From Allacma fusca (Eukaryota > Arthropoda > Collembola > Symphypleona > Sminthuridae), in assembly GCA_947179485.1 (NCBI GenBank), contig OX359245.1, forward strand, positions 78,851,067-78,915,066: a DNA stretch of 64,000 bases. The letters run 5' to 3'. The translations under genes were made by a program, and so were the position numbers. Shown one piece after another: positions 43,387 to 55,300 of the stretch. Numbering within the stretch: position 1 is the stretch's first letter; every line of letters starts with the position of its first letter. The notes below the pieces were generated by a model, which was given only the letters and a program-made list of their open reading frames with translations, ran no database searches and was not told the DNA's origin.

Positions 43387-44183
43387 AGAACCGATGGGTG
43401 TGTATCGGACGCGGAGATATCTCCTTGCACGTTGTTGTTCAATGTAGTTGTATCCGTTCATGAGTTAAATGTAATTATTTTGAACATTTGCTTCTGAGTT
43501 GGTAACAGGCTGTAAAAACAATTTTTTATGTTTTCAGTACTTCATCAAAAATACACTTTTTCAATGGGATTTTAACCAATTGCCTAACTGGAATGTTCTG
43601 TGCTGACTGCTAGTAAGCCCAATTTTATGTTCTCTCATGCATTTATTAGTAAAATGATTAAGCGCTAAACAATTTTTAGAGTTATAAACAGTTCCTTAAG
43701 GTTGGTACGGTCCCAGCGTCAGCCAATTAGATACTATTTAACGCGGAAATGAGAATTTGTTCCGAGTTGCGCTCAACGGACAGTTTACGTAAAAGTTAGT
43801 GTACAAGTATGGCATATAAATCATAAAACCTTGTATAATTGTCTCTTTTTATGAGAATAAAAAATGTAGTTTGAAGACTTTGAAACAATCCAACTTGTTA
43901 CATTCATCATAATGCACATAGCGACAATTAGTTACCCAGGTCAGTCAAGTGTTTTAAGAAATAAACAAAATCTGGAAATTTAATCATGGTCGCCTGTTTT
44001 TGAATTGTGGGTAATTCTTTAGTGTTTGTATAGTTTTGAATTGGTAATCTTTGAAAGTGTCAGTGCTGAATTGTTAGGTTCTACTTTCGGGATTTTCCGT
44101 CATTCGCAGTAGGGATTTTGAGCTTCGCTTCGCCCTTAAGACCCAGAGCAGTTTTAGGGATCATAGCTGACGACTCATGTAAT

Positions 44184-45436
44184 CAGAGCTGCGTTCAAGG
44201 TCAAGTATAACTTGAACAGTTCAAGTGCGTATCAAGTTCAAGTCAAGTCAAGTGCCTAACAAGTTCATAACTTGAAACTTGAATATCAAGTTCAAGTGAA
44301 ATTATAATTTTTACTTGAATTTTCAAGGACAAGTTTGATCAAATTCCAGTTAAGAATTTATTACTTGATTGCGAAATCAAGTCAAGTTCAAGTACACTAA
44401 ATAAAACTTAATCTTTTTTCACTGAAAAGCAATGTAAGCATTGCGGAATTACTGGCATCTTTGCATCCCACTAAAAATAATATTGGGCGTCAATAATCAT
44501 AATAATGACATCTTTGTGTTTGTTTTTATTCGATCGATGTTAAAAGTCGCTTCCACAATGCCCAGCGGACGAAATCGAGAATAATTCTTATTGTTTTATA
44601 AGGAAGTTATTGATACTCGGGGTTCTTGTTTTATTATAAAAATGAAATTATTGTTCAGTTCACCTGTTCAGAAGCTAAGAAGTTTAAAAACAATTTATTA
44701 TTCCCTGTAAGAATAATTTTTGCAGATATTAAACTTAATGGCGCAGACGCACAAACAATTACAAATGAATATTGATTAAGCAAAATTAACGACGAAAAAT
44801 ATTCATGAATATAACTTCCCATTATACTCACCAGATATGTGCAACACTAATGTGAACATGCCAATAATATGGCTACTAAACCTCTTAACTGTGGAAATTA
44901 GACTACAATGTTTACAGTTTTTTGATCCAGTATTTTAAACTTTTTAGCAATTTTAAAGTCAAAAATATCATCCGCAATGACGTTTAGTTTATTCTAATTA
45001 CGGAATACCAATTATTACCTATAATAATTGCGGACGGAATTTCTAGTATTCTTTATTCATTTACGAAAAACGCACTTGAATAAACAAGTTCAAGTACAAG
45101 TTCATGTTCAAGTCAAGTTATCAGTCCAACTTGAACGTGAAGTTCTTATCAAGTTCAAGTTCTATAAAATGAACTTGAAAATCGTGTACTTGAATACTCA
45201 AGTTGCTTGAGAAACTTGATTCATCAAGTGCAAGTGCGGATACCTCCTTTAGACATTTTTTCAAGTTCAAGTCAAGTTCAAGTTAAGTTCAAGTCAAGTT
45301 CAAGTCTAGTTCAAGTCAAGTTCAAGTCTAGTTCAAGTCAAGTTCAAGTCTAGTTCAAGTCAAGTCAAGTTCAAGTCAAGTTCAAATCAAGTTCAAATCA
45401 AATTGTCTAAAATAACTTGACTTGAACGCAGCTCTG
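44184..45436. mobile_element. hAT-type MITE, copy C (most complete, 1253 bp)
   Basis: Perfect 16-bp terminal inverted repeat CAGAGCTGCGTTCAAG with the 8-bp duplication CATGTAAT (44176-44183 and 45437-45444), both standard for hAT elements. It has no transposase. The interior holds a shared AT-rich block and a CAAGTT-rich array (45259-45400). Confidence 0.92.
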
Positions 45437-45810
45437 CATGTAATGCCTCTTTATTTCGAAATATTGGATTAAAATACATATTAGGTTGACTCACTAAGAA
45501 ATTTCGTATTTCAAGTACACAGCGGATTATAAATAGTCAATAATACACTTTTAGAAAACCTATTTGGGACTTATGAAATTAACGTTGAAAATTGAAGTCA
45601 TTGGAGGATATCAACAAGCACGAATATTTTCTCTCCGAATAAATAGCCTATACAAATATCAAGGATACGTTGAATTATAGTTTCCAATGATCAAATGATG
45701 CATAATCATCTTTCGTGCTTTGTAAACACATACATATGATTATGTTCATACATGCATGCGTGTTTCTTGTTGCTATTATACACATCTAACGTCTACAGGC
45801 AACGGCGTGC

Positions 45811-45850
45811 TCCTACTTTAACCTGTGAGATTTTTAAGTTGGCAACCTGA
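45811..45850 (+). pseudogene. Gene A exon 5 remnant (short)
   Basis: About 40 bp matching the last part of exon 5 (ACTTTAACCTGTGAG, then TGA). It is followed by 3'-flank sequence resembling that near 15990 and 21700. Confidence 0.5.
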
Positions 45851-46015
45851 AGCTCCGGTGAATATGCATAGGTCACATCATTTTTTCCACAGCGCTCTCA
45901 AGGGATATTTTACCTGAAACTTGTTATAACAGCTTGCTGTCGCGGATTGTTCTGAGATTAAAAAAATTAGGGATATCAAAATCTTCAAATGTAGTTCCTT
46001 AAAGCAGAATATCCT

Positions 46016-46513
46016 ATATACTAATTTGAAAGTTGTTGTCATGATGGTGATGATGATGGCAGTCGTAACTTATGTACATGGCATGTTGAAGCATAGCGGT
46101 TCATTCTTTCTTTCATTCAGAAAAGAAATTTTTATTTTTATTTTAAAGCATTTTTTTTGATCAAATGAAAGAAAAATAATAGACAATTCTTTTTTAACAC
46201 TTTTGTGTTTATTTGGAGAGGCTTAAGTTACAGTAACCAAGTGTTACTTTAACTTAATCCTGTCCAAGTCAACAAAATATAATGCCATTCTAGATTGCAT
46301 AAAATATAATGAAACAAAAATAGAAATGAAATACCGCAATGTTAAACAAAATTTGCAAACAGAGTTGCTACCTTGCATCTTGGAATTTGTATGGTTAATT
46401 ACTCAACTACATTAGCTTTTTGTGTAAGCCTTTGAATGTTTGCTGCAGCGTGCCAGATATGGTCAGTCATAATCCTTTAACCACGATTAAATTCTAACTT
46501 TGGGTAAATCGTC
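46016..46513. other. Stretch without a recognisable gene
   Basis: AT-rich sequence, no supported ORF. Nothing identifiable beyond short T-runs. Confidence 0.6.
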
Positions 46514-47643
46514 CATCAACATATCGTCGGCAAAACTTGCTAACCGGCTATAATTTAAAATGCTTAGAACGAAGAACGGCTATAAAGCGCTACCACAGCT
46601 ACCGCTGAAATCTCAAACCGGCCATAATTCCCCGCTTCTTCTCCTCTCTGCGGACCGGGGTTTATGCTCTACAGTACAGGGGAATTATGGCCGGGTTTCA
46701 CTTTAGAGTTTGTAGCGGGAGCGCTATAGCCGGTTTTCATTTTAGTCATTTTAAATTATAGTCGGTTAGCAAGTTTAGCCGACGATATCGTCGGTGAAGA
46801 GGCAAAATGATCTACGTGCATAATCGATTAGAATCAAAATGATCTACATAACTTTTTCCCTAAAGGCAAAATGAACTGGGTGCAAGCCTCTTTAAAAGCA
46901 AACTGATCTACATACAATTTTCTTTAAAAGCAAAATGATCTAAGTGCTGGTCAATTTTTTTTGTGAGAAAAATAGTATCTGTAAGGAGGACACGTGGCTT
47001 ATAAGGGCTAACCATGACTGTAATTGACCTAGGGTTGTGGGTTAATATTGTCTGAAGGGTTTGCTATTACTAAGGATCATTCCAGCAACTAAAGTTAATT
47101 TCACTTATTGCATCTAATACATTTTTAGTTACTAAAACTGCAACATTCATTTATTTTAAAATCGACGAATTAACAGACGAATCAAAATCATAGTAAGCTC
47201 ATGTGTTAGTGTGCACATTGAATGGGTTTTCCCTTTAATAATTCTCAACCTGGAGTTTTTTCAAATCGTATTTTACGACCATCACCATTATCATAACATT
47301 CGGAATCATTTTCAAATGCTAAATCATAATTGACAACATTTTTTTTCAATGTTACTGAAAGAAAGAAATGGAGGCATTGGGGAATTAAATGTATATATAA
47401 AAGATTTTTAATACCTCGCATATTTGTACACCGGCATTAGAATGTGTTTACTTATATTGTGTTTATTATAATTTGTATCTAGATCATTTTGCTTTTAGGA
47501 AAAGCTGCATCTAGATCATTTTGCTTTTAAAATTCAATGCAAGTAGATCATTTTGCCTTTAGTGAAACTGCAAGTAGATCATTTTGATTCTAATCGATCA
47601 TGCACGTAGATCATTTTGCCTCTTCACCGACGATATGTTGATG
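46514..47643. mobile_element. Foldback / nested palindromic DNA element (1130 bp)
   Basis: A 17-bp perfect terminal inverted repeat CATCAACATATCGTCGG (46514-46530; complement at 47627-47643). Inside, 46521-46794 folds back on itself (arms include AACTTGCTAACCGGCTATAA and its diverged complement), ending in the 16-bp palindrome CCGACGATATCGTCGG at 46779-46794. A second inverted pair, 46785-46950 against 47470-47640, is built of repeated GATCATTTTGC words. No transposase ORF. Confidence 0.8.
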
Positions 47644-48720
47644 ATGAAAAAGAAAATGTAATGTTGAAACGCTTCTATTCCTAGAACCAAACCGTTCATT
47701 AAAATATTTTGCGACCAATTCTAATAATTTAATAATAAAATAACGTAGCTGCCATGCATTGGTAGCATTCTGGATGGTTCAAATAATTTGACCCTTTCGT
47801 GGTCACAACTCGAGCAAATAATTAATTTTTGTAAGCCAAGTTTTAATGTTTCATGTCCAGGTGAACAAAATCTTCAGCAAGTAATCTAAACTTGCGTGCA
47901 TAATATCGGAATAGTTATAGCCTATATTGCAAAAAAATACTAGCGACATAATGCTGAAACGCGACTTTTCCTTGAATCCAAGCGTTCATTCAAACATTTT
48001 GCGACTAATTCTAATAATTTTAGCAAAGTTGTCCAGCACAATGTATATTTGCAAGAACAAATTCAAAGCAAGGCTGCCTGGCAAGCTTTTGATCAGCTTA
48101 AACAGTTTAATTATTACCATTTTAAACCATCCTGTATAGCCTTGAATTACCGCAACATTATTTAATTATTAAAAAAATTTATGCTCTGCAACATCAGCTT
48201 AAACTAAAAAGAATTCTGAAAATTATTTTTTATCAGCGGCCTTGCAGGTATCATAACGTAATTTTTAAAAAATCAGCTGATCCGATATTTACCCAAATTT
48301 GTTCCAGCATAAATTCGATAAATTTAATTTTGTTGATGCTGGGTAATAAACCTCCATGGCAGCTTTCATAAGACTGTTAAAGTTAATTGTAACAACAGAT
48401 AAATCCACTACAGCATTGAAGTTACTTCAAATAGCTATATACGAAATGTTGTAAAAAGAGTAATTATTATTGAATATCAGGAAATTTATTACATAGGCTA
48501 GAGACGGGGCAAATCGCATAACCAAACCCCTTTCATGTTAAGATTATTCACCTGTTTTGGTAATTTATGTGATAATTCTCTGCAGTATTACTATAAAAAA
48601 TATAACTTCTAGGATATTTGTATATAAGACGTTGTTGCATTCAAATTATCATTTGAATTATTAAAGTTCATTGCTGTCAGACATCCCATCCGCCTCGGCG
48701 GATGGCTTGATTGCTAGTAA
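47644..48720. other. Stretch without a recognisable gene
   Basis: AT-rich sequence with only short ORFs. A small GC-rich hairpin (CATCCGCC...GGCGGATG) lies near 48687-48706. After about 48720 the sequence again matches the duplicated unit. Confidence 0.6.
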
Positions 48721-48845
48721 TATGTTAAAATGGTGGTTATGAAAGTATTACTAAACGGTGTCAAATGTATTGTTTTTTTTCGGAAATAAAGACATTCTAG
48801 ACATTGAATCTTGAAAATAATATTGTTTTTTATTATTATTTATAA

Positions 48846-49307
48846 TTATTTTTTATTATGTTGTTGTTCATTGTGACCAGGAATAAAACCAGGCTTTTCA
48901 ATCAATCCCTGGCGAGATAGCCCCATCCCCGTGGCACTCACTGGGGATAGTGCAGAAGTACTATTTTTGAAAGAATTGATGGAAATTGCTTTGCGTGTTG
49001 CAAGTGTAGCCTGGGTAAGATACTTTGATTCCCGACATTCGTAAAAATCGAAAGTTCCTTTACATGAGGATTGAATTTGAAAAATAATTTTTGCTTGTTA
49101 TTCCTCTTTTCCAACCCGAAAGGAATTTTACCCGATGTTGATTCCTGGAATTTCCGGAATCCACTGAAAACCCCAGGATAAAATTCATTTAAATTCTTGG
49201 ATTTAGGATAATCTTCTCGGAAAATCTCGTACTGTGATTCAATTGGGACATAATCGTAAAAATTGTTACTTTGGAAGTATTTTGATCCGCAGCTTTCACA
49301 AACGGTT
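48846..49307 (-). pseudogene. Gene B exon, copy B3 (minus strand)
   Basis: Minus-strand exon starting after an acceptor-like TTTTATGTCCCAG. The frame begins RTVCESCG, where copies B1 and B2 have a stop, so the CxxC pair is intact here. It stays open for over 100 codons through the acidic/aromatic middle and the Lys/Asn-rich part, then loses one T of a homopolymer relative to B1 and shifts frame. Function is unknown; a zinc-binding start is possible. Other exons of the gene were not found. Confidence 0.42.
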
Positions 49308-50098
49308 CTGGGACATAAAATTATTTAGAATAAATATTACGACACGTAATTCTTTAACAATTATGGCAGCATATATAGTCAAAAGAGCTTATTTTAAAGC
49401 GAAAATATCCACTCTTGAGCAACTACTAATAACTAACTAATTCCAGGTTGCGTAATATGTGTGAATTATTTGTTTTGAGTGAGGTTACATTTACGCAGAC
49501 ATGTGTCATATACAGTTACAATTGAAAGGCCATATGGCAATAGCCAGCACATGTATACTACTTATATTTCTAGAGTCATGATAAGGTCATATTTTTGTGT
49601 AGTCCATGAAGGTCACATCAGTCAAGAGCTTCAAACGAAAATACACGGACTAATTAGGCCTTCTTATCTATGCTCCGAGTATTTATTGCATTGGGTCTTG
49701 ATGATCTTATTTCTGGTGCTCACCCACTCCTTCATAACACATAAGTCATGCAGCAGCGCATACTTTTTCCGAAATCAGTTTTGATAATGCTCATACTGCC
49801 CGAGTCATTGCTTCAGACAAGAGAAAAGAGCTTTATTGATCCCAACGTTCATCTAAAATTTCTTAAAGCTTCGGACTTTCGGAGTACCATAGTTAACCTC
49901 AAAGTTCCGAAGCCTCCATGGAAAACTTTGTAGGGCATAACGCGGAAGGATTAATTTTAGATAGCGACTCGACGGCTGGAGATTTAAAAATCTATGGGAA
50001 TCAGGCGTTTACACTTCTGGAGCATTTAGCCGAAAATATAATTTCAAAATGGATTAGAAGTAATTTGCGAAAATAGAACGGATACAATTTTGCAGTTT

Positions 50099-50956
50099 CA
50101 AATTTAAAATAGCTCATCAAATCCAAAATTTTAAATAGCTCATCAAATCCAAAATTTTAAATAGCTCATCAAATCCAAAATTTTAAATAGCTCATCAAAT
50201 CCAAAATTTTAAATAGCTCATCAAATCCAAAATTTTAAATAGCTCATCAAATCCAAAATTTTAAATAGCTCATCAAATCCAAAATTTTAAATAGCTCATC
50301 AAATCCAAAATTTTAAATAGCTCATCAAATCCAAAATTTTAAATAGCTCATCAAATCCAAAATTTTAAATAGCTCATCAAATCCAAAATTTTAAATAGCT
50401 CATCAAATCCAAAATTTTAAATAGCTCATCAAATCCAAAATTTTAAATAGCTCATCAAATCCAAAATTTTAAATAGCTCATCAAATCCAAAATTTTAAAT
50501 AGCTCATCAAATCCAAAATTTTAAATAGCTCATCAAATCCAAAATTTTAAATAGCTCATCAAATCCAAAATTTTAAATAGCTCATCAAATCCAAAATTTT
50601 AAATAGCTCATCAAATCCAAAATTTTAAATAGCTCATCAAATCCAAAATTTTAAATAGCTCATCAAATCCAAAATTTTAAATAGCTCATCAAATCCAAAA
50701 TTTTAAATAGCTCATCAAATCCAAAATTTTAAATAGCTCATCAAATCCAAAATTTTAAATAGCTCATCAAATCCAAAATTTTAAATAGCTCATCAAATCC
50801 AAAATTTTAAATAGCTCATCAAATCCAAAATTTTAAATAGCTCATCAAATCCAAAATTTTAAATAGCTCATCAAATCCAAAATTTTAAATAGCTCATCAA
50901 ATCCAAAATTTTAAATAGCTCATCAAATCCAAAATTTTAAATAGCTCATCAAATTC
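50099..50956. repeat. 26-bp satellite array (about 33 units)
   Basis: The unit AAAATTTTAAATAGCTCATC plus AAATCC is repeated 32 times without visible change from 50125 to 50956, with a degenerate first unit at 50099-50124. The same motif is single at about 16909 and double at about 23824 in paralogous positions. The array abuts and replaces the 5' part of gene A copy A4. Confidence 0.97.
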
Positions 50957-50994
50957 AACATTTTAAGCGAGATGCAGAGGGGGTTTTTGGCCCC

Positions 50995-52296
50995 TTCACT
51001 TCAAGAAATGGAAACACTTTTAATGGCTCAACATTTGAAGCTATTTCAGCTTCAGTTCCAACGGACATTGAGCTAGTTGCTCAAATAAGTAAATAAAATC
51101 CATTTATTTTTGCCCTAGAGTAGTGTAATTTAATGTTTTTTTCAATTACCGTGGCTATGTTAGCAGCACATGCTGTCAAAACTGTTGAAATTATTTTCAA
51201 TGTTAGAAGCAAGCATTCATACGAATTGAATCGGAATATTCAATGCTTTATGTGTTACCCCCTGGAAATGGGATATTTTACGTCTGCAATCCAACAATTC
51301 ATTTTTGTTTATGTACTGATTGATGGATACTATTAAATACAATTTAAAGACTTCCGCCTGTTCCAGCCCTAAATGACGAGATAGTTGATTTCGGGGTCAA
51401 GACAACAACGATAATGTCTATCTTGTAATTTAACAGAGAATTTACTTTTGCAGAGAATTACATGGTAGTGGACTTAACAGGATATCAATTGTACCTTGAT
51501 AAAGGTTTTGTAGCAGCTCCAGCTCCAAATAGAATTTCTGCCAAAACAGCTGAAGTTGCAACATTTATGCCTGGAGAAGTGAAGTGAGTAATCTTTTATC
51601 TACAATTCCGTTACTGAGGTCATTTCGTTAGAGACCTTTACAAAATAATTTCTCCTTTTAGTTTAGGATAAAACAATATTAAGTCATTTTGTATTTTTCT
51701 CTATTACGTGCGAATATTTTACCTTGCAAAGAATTGAACAGTGTTGTGAATTGCATTTTATGTTTGTATCTTTCGCAGGAATATGGCAGCAGAACCGGAA
51801 ATGTCATACCGCATTGGAGACACAGATATATCCCTCCATTTGTACTTTATATTCATGGGGGAAGGTGCAAACATTTGCTGCCGCTTTGTTACCAAGGAAT
51901 GCTTCCGCAAAGTTTATTATTTCCACGGATTGTACCCATTACAATCACAGGGGAACCGTTGGATCGCACAAATGCGTCACAAATGCAAGACACTAAGTTT
52001 ACTAACGTTAAAATTCCATCCTTCGAAATTTAATAATATTTGGTTTTATTCAAATGCTATGTATTACTAGTAATGTAGTCATTGAGTTACTTTTTGAGGT
52101 CCTGGAAAGTAAATTAATTTCAATGTAATTGTTCACGTTCATTGTTTTCCAGGTTGGTGAACACTCAACAAGAACACTAACTGTTTATGAATGGGAAATA
52201 TTTTTGAAGGTTACTTTTGAAACGAAATCTTATCCGTGTCCTAACACTTTAACCTGTGAGGTTTTTAAATTGTCAAACGGAAGAGCCGATGAGTGA
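50995..52296 (+). pseudogene. Gene A copy A4 (5'-truncated)
   Basis: Only the last roughly 90 bp of exon 2 remain (to 51088), directly after the satellite. Exon 3 is at 51454-51583 with a different end (GTGAA|GTGAGT) but the same phase, exon 4 at 51779-51984 and exon 5 at 52153-52296. Exon 4 is 206 bp instead of 205 because of a two-base insertion and a one-base loss near the G-run, so the frame shifts. Exon 5 is open. The 3' flank runs to about 52658, where a DNA element begins. Confidence 0.75.
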
Positions 52297-52658
52297 ATCG
52301 GATGCGGAGATATCTCCGTGCACCTTGTTCTTCAATGTAGTTGTATCCGTTCATGAGGTAAACATAATTATTTTAAGCATTTCCTTCTGAGTTGTTAATT
52401 TCTGTAAAAAACATTTTTTCAATGCATCGTCAAAAATATACTTTTCCAATCAGATTTTAACTAATTGCCTAACTGGAAATTTTCTGTGCTTACAGCCAGT
52501 AATCCCGAATTATTGTTCTTTTCTCATGAATTTATTTTGTAAGACGATTAAGCGCTTTACAATTTTTAGAATTATAAGCAGTTCTTTAAGGTTGTTACGG
52601 TCCCAGTGTCAGCTAATTGCTATTTACACGGAAATGAGTATTTGTTCCGAGATGCGCG

Positions 52659-55030
52659 CAGGGAGTATGCACATATTACGTTTCATTTTGTCACGTTTTT
52701 CGGACCCTACCCTCCCTATCATCATTCTAAAGTCATTTTTCCGTGACCCCCCCTCTCCTGTAAAAATAAACTTTTAATGTCAGTAGTATGGTCAAATTCG
52801 CTCTGATTCCAGCCAGCCATATTTCCCATAATTTCCGTCGGTAAGTCCGACGAATATTCCGCTATACATGCTGTCTAAAACTACATTTTATATATAACTT
52901 TGAGCAACATATTCAATGCTTCTCGAGATGTTTTCTAACGAGCCTATATGAGCAGCTCTTTTGTGTGATTCATATGTAACAAAATACAAAATAGTAATTC
53001 CGTATATGGTAGGTTTCAACCGTGTCAAACCGCCAAATTTATCAGGTGAATCAATGGTTACAAATTAGAACTTCGGAAACGTGGTGCTTAAAGAGCACAG
53101 CAGCCGGAACAAAGTTAGGTATTACAATTTTGACCAAGTTGCTCCGCGAGGGACTAACTGTGATGACAACGATTTATTTGCAAATCATACTGAGATTTTT
53201 TACTTTACACCAAATTAATTTTGGCCAACAGTTTGTCTAAAATATATTTTGACGCCATTCTTGACTAATGTTTTGAGGACTTCCAGGGTCACAAGTTTGG
53301 TATGGTTGTGGTTAGAAATGCCAATGGTCTGGGCCGGACCATTATTAATGGCCCGTTATTGGTCTGGTCCCAGATTTGTATGGTCTGGTCCGGTCTGATC
53401 CAACTTTTGGACCAGACCAGATACAATTGGTCCAGCTTCAGGACCAGACCAGACCAGACCACAGGGTCATGGTCTCAAAAGTACACAAAATAAAATTGTA
53501 TAGGTTAACGGAAACCCATGGAACACATTAAAAATGTAATTTCTGAGGATAAAAGAAGAATTTGACTGGATAAAATGTGATTATTTAATTGTTCTCAACA
53601 GTTTTATGGAACATTGTCCGAACAATGGTCTTTGGTCTGGTCCAAATGACTGGATCAGCCCATTGGTCTGGTCTGGGCTTTGGACCAGACCAGTTTTATT
53701 AAATCTGGATCAGACCAGACCATTGGCACCATTAGTTGTCGGGTGTGTTTTTCTCAAAGCGGATAGCCAAGAAAGTCACTTTTTCGCACAGAATTTTCAT
53801 ATGAGTACGTAGATGCAGAGTATTGTCAAAAAAAATTTGCCGAAAACATTATTTCATAAAACCGATTTCGAAGGTCAGAAAACTGAAAAAGCCCGAAAAT
53901 TAAAATATTTTTTTACAGCCATACTGAACTACTGAAAGACAAAATGTGTATCTCAAATTTGTTATCGTAACGAAAGGCCACATCACGAATTTTTTCCGCA
54001 CCGTGACATTAATACTTCGGGTTTTTTAAAAAAATTACAATGTAAATTTGTGTACCTTCACGATTTTTTTTCATTACGAGCCCACTCTAATGTGCACAAT
54101 TTTAAAAGCTGAAATGACAAGGCTGCAATTGTACTCCAATTTGAAATTAAAAAATGTTGCACATTACAGTACCTTCAAAATCGAAACGGGTAATTTATAT
54201 ACATACATAGGTAAGGGTCCATGCAAGTGTGCTTCTACGTACACACTCAGGATTGTACAGTGGAGGTGAGAGGCGCGCTATCAGGCACCGTAACGAGTAT
54301 GCAGCCCTTACATGTACACAAACAACCGCATCGCGCAGCACCACGTTCGTTCTTCCCTCACGACATATAGTCCCATTTATTTTTTGTTATACTGTTTATA
54401 TGGCTGGTCCTACACCAATAAAAATTGGTATGAGGGTTGACCACGGTGTTTAAAATACATGTATGTACATTACATGTACATTCGAAGGAAAACAGTTCAA
54501 CCTTGCACTGTCCGCTTTGAGAAAAACAAACTCTGTCGTGCTTACAGCAATAATTCTAAAATACGTGACACATGCTGGCTTCTTTTATTTTAACACTTCC
54601 TGTAATATTGCCAGGATGTTCACAGTTGACACTGTCAGCACTTGTAATATTTTTAGCACTAAGGGCGATAGTAACTGGAATCGTGAGGATGAAATATTTG
54701 AAAAACATACTGAGATTGACGAACGTGATTTTGTAACCATTCCTATATAAGCCAAGATTTTTTGGAATGCTCATGGTTGACAGAGATTTGAAATAATGTA
54801 TGCCTTACGTGCGCATATAAAATGTAATAGTGGTCTTTCGTCAATAAAAGTTTGCTACAAAAACACTGGGTCTAACAATTATCCCTGTTTATTCATCATA
54901 TTTTTCTGAGAATAGATGAAACTTCATCAACAAGGTTACCCCAACCTCCCTTTGGTATACACAAAATCATCAGCTTCAAGACCCCCTCCCTCCCCCAAAA
55001 GTGAAACGTATTATGTGCACACGCCCCAAG
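52659..55030. mobile_element. TIR element interrupting the A4 3' flank
   Basis: Imperfect inverted repeats of about 25 bp: TGCACATATTACGTTTCATT near 52668 and its complement near 55000-55018. It begins exactly where A4 stops matching the other gene A copies (GATGCGC|), and the duplicated unit resumes after 55030. No target duplication was identified. The interior has no recognised gene but contains another element at 53319. Confidence 0.55.
53319..53728. mobile_element. Small GGTCTGGTCC-type MITE
   Basis: Ends TGCCAATGGTCTGG and its complement CCAGACCATTGGCA. The interior has the same GGTCTGGTCC/GGACCAGACC words as the element at 22557, arranged head-to-head. No clear target duplication. Confidence 0.65.
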
Positions 55031-55300
55031 TGAAATTGGTTTACTGCGTTGGACCTTCCCTCTAAAAATTCCCATAGATACTCAGACGCCTGAATAGAAT
55101 AACACGTCATGCAGTAAGACGACTTACTGGGAAATCGTGAGCCCAAGATTATCGCAATGTGATAATAAAATGCTATAAAAACTCTGCACTTATTTAGTAC
55201 ATTTTTGAGGGTTGAGTAGCTCATAATTTCGGTTTTTGCAGAAAAAATTCCTATAAATAGGAAATGCACGCCTACATACATGCGGTCATATAGGCAAATA
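55031..55300. other. Duplicated unit segment (unit 4)
   Basis: Aligns to 17201-17300 and to 24150-24300 (TTGGACCTTC..., then AACACGTCATGCAGTAA). No ORF is supported. Confidence 0.55.

Noticed and set aside
50099..50956. Could the 26-bp array be a CRISPR array?
   Set aside because: The units are contiguous with no variable spacers, and the host is eukaryotic; it is a tandem satellite.
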